From Plasmopara viticola (Eukaryota; Oomycota; Peronosporomycetes; Peronosporales; Peronosporaceae), in assembly GCA_001695595.3 (NCBI GenBank), contig MBPM02000035.1, positions 682,001-746,000 on the forward strand: a DNA stretch of 64,000 nucleotides, read 5' to 3'. Position 1 is the first letter of the stretch. Each line of letters begins with the position of its first letter. Shown here in pieces: positions 58,016 through 64,000 of the stretch. Made by a program: the position numbers and the translations under genes. Below the pieces are notes generated by a model. It saw only the letters and a program-made list of their open reading frames with translations. It was not told the origin of the DNA and did not search any database.

Positions 58016-58316
58016 CTCCTTCCAAGCGCGGGGGCTAAATGCTCGCGCGCTTCGGGCAGGTGCTCTCGGGCATCTGCAGGTCTCTAACGAGTCTCACCCT
58101 CGACGCGACGGTCTCCAGCACCAGGGCGCCACTTGGGCTCTTACCAAGTCAGAACTACACAAAATAATGGAAGACCCTCACGGCCTCGGTGCTGGCTGCA
58201 CTGCCCGCCGAACGAGACCCGACGTATGCGGACACCACTCTATGCCGTGGACTAGCCATAGAGCCTAGCACGTGCATAACTTGGCAACGCGATAACGTAA
58301 TACAATACAATACAAT
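58016..58316 (+). mobile_element. LINE-derived bipartite short element, copy C (5' truncated)
   Basis: A 301-bp copy that lacks about the first 25 bases of copies A and B but keeps both internal junctions. It is flanked by a perfect 12-bp duplication ACCTGAGTCTTC (58004-58015 and 58317-58328). The tail is AATAC repeated. 5' truncation with a target-site duplication is the normal product of target-primed reverse transcription. Confidence 0.85.
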
Positions 58317-58589
58317 ACCTGAGTCTTCACTTTTCATCAATGCTCAATATTTTATACTTAAAAGAAGGTATAGTATGATAGAGACATACATGGTATAGTA
58401 GTAAGTAAGAAGAAGTGGGAGGAAGTTGCAAAATGTCGTAACTCGATGAATCCTGCTGACTTTTATATTGCTGTCATTAAGTGAAAGATGGTGACTCGTG
58501 GTGAGTAATTCACTCAGCAATACCTATAGTATCCCTTGACAGCTTGGAAAAGGTTGGGATGACGCCCTCCTTCCAAGCGCGGGGGCTAA

Positions 58590-58970
58590 ATGCTCGCGCG
58601 CTTCTGCAGGTCTCTAACGAGTCTCACTCTCGACGCGACGGTCTCCAGCACCAGGCCAAACCCCTTCCACGCCCTTAATCGCGCCAACCGCATCCGGATT
58701 GGCTCGTTTAATGTGAATTCTCTAGGTTCAAAGCGCAAGAAGCACGGAACACTCCCCAGAGATCTCCGGCGCTACCGCGTCGGTATCCTTGGCCTCCGAG
58801 AAACCAAGATCTACGATAGAGGTGAGCACCGCATTGATGAATTCCTTCTTCTAACCCTGAAAAAAAAAAAACGAAGTCAAGACCAAAGTCACCGAAATCC
58901 GCCGCCACTGCAACCCGTCAGGCGCCACTCGACACGCCCGAGCCCGAGAAGAAACCTGGCGCCACACTAA
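58590..58970 (+). pseudogene. LINE ORF N-terminus (endonuclease) within copy D
   Basis: 126 codons starting MLARF; after about residue 30 it reads like the first strands of an exonuclease/endonuclease/phosphatase domain. A poly-A run (58859-58871) then breaks the sense, and the frame ends in unrelated residues across the internal deletion. Confidence 0.6.
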
Positions 58971-59022
58971 GAAGCTCAAAACACTCCTCGGCGATATTGG
59001 ACATCTATCCCGACGCAAGTCC

Positions 59023-59617
59023 TTGGCCACCCTCGCGCTCCACCGCCTCTGGTCCGTCTGGCTCCGCCCCACGCTCATCTCACCCAAGACCCGCATTCGA
59101 CTGTACAACACCTACGTTCTACCAATGCTGCTGTACAACTGCGCCACCTGGGCTCTTACCAAGTCAGAGCTCCACGGCCTCGAGAGTTTCCATCGCCGCC
59201 AGCTTCGCTACGCTCTTGGCTATCGCTACCCCCGACACATTTCGAATGCAAGACTCTTCGACCTCTGTGATGAGCGGCCGCTGAGACTACGACTGACACA
59301 AGCTCGCTGGCAATCCCGACATTCCAGCGAACCTCTGGATGCGTGCCTGTTTCTTTTCCACTGCAGCAAAATGGCGCGGACGTCCCCGCACCACGCTCCC
59401 CTCAACACTCGACCACGACCTTGTTTCCTGTGGCTCCGGCTTTCGACTCCGGACAGCACAAGACCTCGAAGTGGTACGTACCCTTGCACAAGACCGAAAG
59501 AAATGGAAGACCCTCACGACCTCGGTGCTGGATGCACTGCCCGCCGAACGAGACCCGACGTATGCGGACACTACGCTATGCCGTGGACTAGCCAGACTGA
59601 GCCTAGCACGTGCATAA
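59023..59617 (+). pseudogene. LINE ORF C-terminus within copy D
   Basis: Opens with RRKSLATL/ALHRLWSVWLRP and the conserved C-terminal block LYNTYVLPMLLYNCATW, then FHRRQLRYALGYRYPRH. A frameshift near 59330 moves the sense into the frame that ends LARLSLARA. This is the part downstream of the polymerase core in many LINE ORFs. Confidence 0.6.
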
Positions 59618-59868
59618 CTTGGCAACGCGATAACGTAACACATTACATTACATTATCCCTTGACCATTTTTGTAAATACCGGGCTCTATTTTTTTTATTG
59701 GTATAACTGGTTCTGCTTCTAAGGTGACTTTAATGCGTTTGATCATTTAACAAGAGCACTATCTTACAAGTTTAGTGATCCCTCTGATCATCAAAGGGAC
59801 AATGTCATTATCGATTTGACGTTTATGGATTATTCTTGTTTCCTTTTCGCAGTCTCGGACTTGGAGAC

Positions 59869-60777
59869 ATGAGCAACGTGGAGCTGAAGTGTGCGATATA
59901 TGGCGAAGCAACTGTGTTTACCGTCAAGATCGCACGTGATGCAAAAGTGAGCGCGCTGCAGGAGGCTATCGCTGGCATCTTGAGCACACAACAGCACTCT
60001 GTTCCGCCAAGCATCGTGACACTTTATTTGGCGCACAAGAACGGCGCGTGGCTGAAACACGACAAAAAAGTGGAGAGTTTCTTACGTGGCAAAATCGACA
60101 AGCAGTACAAGAAAATGTACCTATCGTGGAAGCTTACGAAGAACGAGTTGTTTGGATCGGTTTTCGAGCTTGGAGAAGAGAGGATTCACGTCTTGGTAGA
60201 AGTTTCACCGCCACAACACGCAAGAACGACGAAGAAAATGGCAGGAGAATGTGGTGAAAGCGGGATAGTTCAACAGTTTCCAAGTAAGAAACAAAGAAGC
60301 TGTGAGAAGAGGACGAATTCCGGCGCCGAAGACTCGCATTGTGACGCGACCTGGGATGAATCTGTGCAGCAAATGGAAGTTGGTGACATCAATGATCCTG
60401 GCATTGCGATCGGCTGGGCAGACGATGCGACATTGCATGCTTGCCTGGGCATTGCTGATGCTCCTATTCCGCAGGGAGCAAATGCTGCTGCGTCCGGTGT
60501 TGCGTTGCGAGCCTGGTTTTCGGGCCTGGTCGTTGCGGTCAAGTCCAATTCTTCCGTGATGTTGGCAGGAGAAACTTCATCGTCGGAGTTCTTCGACCAT
60601 ATGTCGATTGCCGAATATGGAGTCCTTGTGAATGCACTACACACGGTTCCGGTCATGCTGGTGTGGGGACCTGCTTTAAATGCTGCTGGTCTCAGTGCTG
60701 GGAGATTCTACATGGTGACGGATGCTGGAAGAGGCAGGAACCATGCAATGCATCAGGTTTATGTGCCGTTCCTGTGA
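59869..60777 (+). CDS. Crinkler (CRN)-type effector candidate
   Basis: The ATG at 59869 (MSNVELKCAIYGE) gives 302 aa. The CRN N-terminal domain spans residues 1-120: an LKCAIYGEATVFTVKI opening, LYLAHKNGAWL at the place of the LxLFLAK/LYLA box, WKLTKNELFG, and HVLVEVSPP matching the HVLVxxP end. The middle (about residues 125-170) is a charged linker with KKQRSCEKR, which may act as a nuclear signal. The C-terminal domain (about 180-302, ATLHACLGIADAPIPQGANA then ALRAWFSG) recurs in the ORF at 62529. CRN proteins are delivered into plant cells and act in the nucleus; the activity of this C-terminus is unknown. A pyrimidine-rich TTGTTTCCTTTTCGCAG ends 17 bp before the ATG, suggesting a 5'-UTR intron. 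LINE copy D ends 215 bp upstream. Confidence 0.8.
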   Translation: MSNVELKCAIYGEATVFTVKIARDAKVSALQEAIAGILSTQQHSVPPSIVTLYLAHKNGAWLKHDKKVESFLRGKIDKQYKKMYLSWKLTKNELFGSVFELGEERIHVLVEVSPPQHARTTKKMAGECGESGIVQQFPSKKQRSCEKRTNSGAEDSHCDATWDESVQQMEVGDINDPGIAIGWADDATLHACLGIADAPIPQGANAAASGVALRAWFSGLVVAVKSNSSVMLAGETSSSEFFDHMSIAEYGVLVNALHTVPVMLVWGPALNAAGLSAGRFYMVTDAGRGRNHAMHQVYVPFL

Positions 60778-62528
60778 TGGTAATGATATTGCCACGAAGT
60801 AAGTGGTTGATTCCGACGATTTAGGCCTTTCGACCTTGACTACTTTCTCGAGGTTGGCTTTTAAAAAATATGAGTGCTAGCGCTTTTAATTCTGTTTAAT
60901 TTAAGCAAAGCTCTCCTATGGATCGACGCTTTTGCTACGCATCTCTCCTACCGTAATAGCCAACGACAAGGCATGATCCATGTAGTTGTACACGGGCCTG
61001 TAGCGAGCATCGTCTTTTGTCTTGCACTTCAGTCATATAGACAAGCAGTCATTTTTACTATTAAGTAAACTATCAGATTATCTCAAAGCATAGATAGCAA
61101 GTCCCCAGAATGATTTGAACATATCTCCGACATCGACACCACGGCGTGTCGACGATGCGCATCATTTGTGAAGAAAACGGTAGGTTGAGGAACAAAGCAC
61201 CTAATCAATTGCTTTCATGTCTACATGTGCATCCCATACCTCTCATCCGGTCCTGACAGGACACACTTTGAATCGCTCATTAAACGTGACGAGAATGGCT
61301 GCTATCAATCATATCGATGTTGCAAGAGGACTGCAACAAGATACTATGTCAAGTTGTACTCGGAAGTCTTTATATATGTAAGAAACAGGATACGTATGCT
61401 GCACCGTTACTTACTCGTCTGCCGTGTTACCGCTGATCAAAACAAAGATAGCCGCAGTGTCCAGTCCGAACGGCGCGTAGAGTGCGGTACTGCAGGCGCT
61501 TTTCTGTCAGGAATCCCCAGCGTAGCTGGAATTGTAGTATCATTTTGTGGTAGCATGAATTTCAATTAGATTGTTACTCTTGCAGAAAACTAATGCATGT
61601 CACCGGCCAATTGTGTGGTAAGCGCTATAACCTCTTCGGCTTCATGAAGGAGAAACTGATTGATAGGCAAAATTGCAAATGAACGACCTTGTGCATCCCA
61701 CATATCTCTAAGGACAATGAAATTCCTACTCATCTGCATCTGTGTCAGTTGAGCCCATTTCTCGTGCTAGTCGCATCTTCATTCTTCCGGGCACTAGAAA
61801 TGGACTTTTCTTGCGCAATGGAGATGACGCAGCACCGCCAAAATTGTCACAACCTTATGCGCCATAATGTCTTGTCAATGTCTATTTCTTCTCGAAAATT
61901 CTTTTACGTACAACTTGCATAAAATGCCGATCAAAACCATGGCATTTTACAAAAGACAGCGATGAAGGGTGTCTAAGTGTACTACATTGTACTATATAGT
62001 TCATCGTGCTGTCTCTGAGGGTGTCTAGGGGTACTCTCGCTGCTCTTATATAATTTTTATAATTTAATATATCATTAAACTATAGAAGGAGGAGCGGACG
62101 ATGGGACATAAAGGATACTCTCGTCCGCTCGCGGGGAATTCGAATTGTTGGCTACATGTGGAGCCTTGTAAGCCATATAACCCCGTACTTGAATGTTTTC
62201 ATTAGCGTCTCCGGCATTCGGTGCTAGCAAGTCTACCAGCTATGTGATATCTTTAAATTATCCTCATCCTTGCTTTGGGGAAGTATCAGCTCCTCGATAT
62301 TTCAGACTTCTTTTTGTGTACTCTTGGTTAGGTTTCTCATCAAAGGAGACATGGGTGAGGACATGACTCATTCAGTCCGGTCACATAGAATTGGATCTGT
62401 TTCTTATCCGCGCCTCAAAGTCAGCGATGATATACTCTATATGTTCGAATATGCGGACGATAGCGGACGAGAAAGGTTTTGTAGTCGCTCTATTCTAACA
62501 CGCATGCTTTTCAAATTCGAGACAAAAA
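60778..62528. other. Intergenic, no supported gene
   Basis: Short frames only, the longest 114 codons (61225-61569) and unrecognised. Small imperfect repeats (GTGTCTAAGTGTACT / GTGTCTAGGGGTACT) occur near 61970-62035. The far end may hold an upstream exon of the next gene, because a TTTTTGTTCAG acceptor-like word lies at its start. Confidence 0.35.
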
Positions 62529-62906
62529 ATGGTTTTTGTTCAGATTATCGACCAGAATGCACTGCATCAAGCATTGGCTCTCAAGTATCCACCTGTGGCG
62601 CAAGGTGCCGATGCTGATGCATCAGCTGAAGCCTTTCGTGCATGGCTTATAAACGGAATTCGAAATGTCCGCCCCAACAGTCAAGTTCCCCGTAATTCGG
62701 GAGTTGCATTGGCATTCCATCAACTAACTCAATTCGAGGCCATTGATGTTGCATATGAACAGTGGCACCACCGGCGCTGGTATATTCAACTTGAAGACAA
62801 TCGATTTGGAGGAAACCCGATTGGACAGTTTGCGATCGTGTTTTGGATGGCCGGCACAGGAGCTCAACAAACCACTTTTCGTGCCCTCCAAAACGTGTTT
62901 GGCTGA
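62529..62906 (+). CDS. Stand-alone copy of the CRN C-terminal domain
   Basis: 125 aa from ATG 62529, with no CRN N-terminus. It aligns with the last 120 residues of the gene at 59869: NALHQALALKYPPVAQGADADAS against ATLHACLGIADAPIPQGANAAAS, then RAWLINGI against RAWFSGLV, then a shared NSxV. It therefore looks like a duplicated effector domain. The stretch TTTTTGTTCAG right after the ATG could be a splice acceptor, so the true gene may start in an exon farther upstream; none with CRN motifs was found. Its function is unknown. Confidence 0.6.
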   Translation: MVFVQIIDQNALHQALALKYPPVAQGADADASAEAFRAWLINGIRNVRPNSQVPRNSGVALAFHQLTQFEAIDVAYEQWHHRRWYIQLEDNRFGGNPIGQFAIVFWMAGTGAQQTTFRALQNVFG

Positions 62907-63360
62907 TGTAGTATGATGAGGTATATTCCTAGAAGGAAGAAGTAGAACCTAAGCGACTCTAAGGCCATATTAAATAATCAGTGCATTTTTTCAAAGTACT
63001 TGCAACACGATTTTTCCGTTTGAACGTATCCTTATGACTTTACGAAAGCATTTTATCGAACTCAGGCACCATCTAGGTCAAGGCAGAGGTAAAGCATCTC
63101 ATTCTGAGGTGTTGAGTTATACGACAAAAAATTAAAGACACTATTACGGTTTCAAAAGTTTGACTGGCACTTAGAGCTAGTGACCGACCGCTCGACTACC
63201 GACGACGTGGTAAACAACTGGACAGACGAGATCTGATCAATTTGTTGAAAGCGCAAGATGTCGAGGTTTTAGCTTGCCATAGATCACTGATAGCTCAACG
63301 CGCACTTAACACATGACCTAATACATTATTTTGTTCTTTGAAGATTATTCGCATAGAAAA
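62907..63360. other. Intergenic, nothing recognised
   Basis: AT-rich spacer before the convergent parvulin pair. No feature was recognised. Confidence 0.35.
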
Positions 63361-63753
63361 CTAGCAATAGTTTCTTAGACACCTTTTACTTAAACTTCTT
63401 CTTGTCCCCAGACGTCTGGTACAGAGCAACACATGCCATTCAGACTGAGTCTGTACCTTGACCAGCTCGCCCACTTTCCCTTCAAACACCGCCTTGTCAA
63501 ACTGGGGTACCATCTCGCCACATCCAAACATGCCAAGGGATCCTCCTTTCTTACTCGAAGGACAAGTGCTGTGCTTTCCAGCCAATTCCGCTAATTTCGC
63601 CTCCTCGTCTTCAACAGCGTCGATCTCTGTTGAAGACGAGGAGGCGAAATGATCGGTCTCAGTCTCGGACTTGACCAGAATATGGATACCATGAGCACGG
63701 GGCTCGCTTCTGCTTCCTCGGTCACCATTAGCAATGATAACGATAGAAATCAT
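63361..63753 (-). pseudogene. Parvulin (PpiC) peptidyl-prolyl isomerase, damaged
   Basis: The frame contains HGIHILVKSETE, EDEEAKLAELAGKHSTCPSSKKGGSLGMFGCGEMVPQFDKAVFEG and VQTQSEWHVLL, the PpiC/Pin4-type isomerase domain that catalyses proline cis-trans isomerisation. Expected residues after WHVLL are replaced by a frame that runs on to an unrelated end; a -1 shift near 63420 would restore a natural Lys-rich tail. The region just before EDEEAK has been replaced by FASSSSTEIDAV, which is the reverse complement of the following coding bases (an inverted duplication, listed separately). Both changes would likely disturb the fold. The start ATG overlaps the preceding stop by ATGA and is uncertain. 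Confidence 0.55.
63594..63650. repeat. Perfect inverted duplication within the parvulin gene
   Basis: Bases 63594-63616 and 63628-63650 are exact reverse complements of 23 bases, with an 11-base spacer (63617-63627). On the minus strand one arm codes the normal VEDEEAK region and the other codes FASSSST, so the second arm looks like an inserted inverted copy of the first. Such events typically arise from template switching during replication. Confidence 0.85.
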
Positions 63754-64000
63754 GGGTCAAGATATGGCACGATCTTGATGAGTGCTTGCTTAATACCGCG
63801 ATACTGATCCGGCTCCTCAGTCCCGTTCAGACGGCGAGAGATCAGCACAAGATGCCAGCCAAACTGGGTATTCACCTCGTGAACGACGCCCACCTCGCCC
63901 TCAAAAGCTACTTGGTCGAACGCAAGAACCATTTTTCAGCCGCCAGATGTGCCTGGGTCGCCACCTTTGCGGCTAGAAGGACAGGTGCTATGCTCCTTGG
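63750..64000 (-). pseudogene. Second parvulin (PpiC) copy, partial, runs past the window end
   Basis: On the minus strand from the window edge the text reads KEHSTCPSSRKGGDPGTSGG, then a TGA stop, then KMVLAFDQVAFEGEVG and TQFGWHLVLISRR. It is the C-terminal part of a PpiC domain. The stop falls inside the conserved GDLG..GPG.M motif. It is the tandem neighbour of the copy at 63361-63753, so these may be halves of a former two-domain protein or two genes. Both look inactive here. Confidence 0.5.

Larger units (their letters stand above)
58541..59653 (+). mobile_element. LINE (non-LTR retrotransposon), internally deleted longer relative, copy D
   Basis: A 1.1-kb insertion flanked by the perfect 11-bp duplication TATCCCTTGAC (58530-58540 and 59654-59664). 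It begins AGCTTGGAAAAGG like copy A and ends in a CATTA-type tail. The 5' part codes the start of an apurinic-type endonuclease (NRIRIGSFNVNSLGSKRK, then VGILGLRETKI). The 3' part codes the end of a LINE polymerase ORF (RIRLYNTYVLPMLLYNCATW, FHRRQLRYALGYRYPRHISN, and the last segment ending LARLSLARA at 59617). The reverse-transcriptase core between them is missing, so it is dead. A 21-nt deletion near 58597 separates it from copies A-C. Confidence 0.88.

Noticed and set aside
58541..59653. Copy D as an active LINE
   Set aside because: The reverse-transcriptase core is missing and both coding parts are broken by frameshifts or the internal deletion.
1..64000. CRISPR array or bacterial operon
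   Set aside because: No regularly spaced identical repeats; genes are eukaryotic in type, with introns and mitochondrial presequences.

Overview
The window looks like nuclear DNA of a plant-pathogenic oomycete, most likely in the Peronosporales (Phytophthora or downy mildew type). The signs are compact, GC-rich, mostly intron-poor housekeeping genes separated by long AT-rich gene-poor stretches; short introns (60-124 nt) with GTAAGT/GTACGT-like donors; a Crinkler (CRN) type effector gene plus CRN fragments; decayed Copia and LINE elements; and a 1,351-aa PDR-type ABC transporter. No bacterial operon structure was seen.

Layout. 1-4055: gene-poor, opening with a Copia reverse-transcriptase fragment. 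4056-7370: biotin synthase (+), SURF2 (-) and mitochondrial malate dehydrogenase (-), with a LINE-derived short element 106 bp upstream of the dehydrogenase. 7.8-17 kb: gene desert holding one broken CRN N-terminus. 17.1-24.2 kb: gene island with a START-domain protein (+), a broken or multi-exon unknown gene (-), a three-exon helical protein (-), eIF3i (-) and a FAM185A-like mitochondrial protein (+); the last two share a 113-bp divergent intergenic region. 24.2-35 kb: desert with a P4-ATPase N-terminal pseudogene and a complete but dead Copia element (29057-33865). 35.4-43.2 kb: tRNase Z (+), eIF2B delta (-), a WD40-like protein and an overlapping second ORF (+). 45.4-49.5 kb: ABC transporter (-). 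49.5-58 kb: desert with a decayed reading frame that may be a capsid-type gene. 58-64 kb: two more LINE-family copies, an intact CRN gene, a second gene carrying the same C-terminal domain, and a tandem pair of damaged parvulin (PpiC) genes running off the window end.

The most interesting signals are: (i) a bipartite, SINE-like family made by joining the 5' end and two 3' pieces of a LINE, present in three short copies plus one longer relative, each flanked by a direct repeat that I read as a target-site duplication; (ii) three of these four copies lie 106-215 bp upstream of a start codon, in the same orientation as the gene; (iii) a duplicated C-terminal domain shared by the CRN gene and a nearby stand-alone ORF; (iv) a perfect 23-bp-arm inverted duplication inside a parvulin gene; (v) the decayed capsid-like reading frame.

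The housekeeping genes are unrelated by pathway (biotin synthesis, TCA cycle, translation initiation, tRNA 3' processing). Their arrangement is by chance or shared promoters, not operons. All intron positions below were placed by eye from donor/acceptor sequences and frame continuity.
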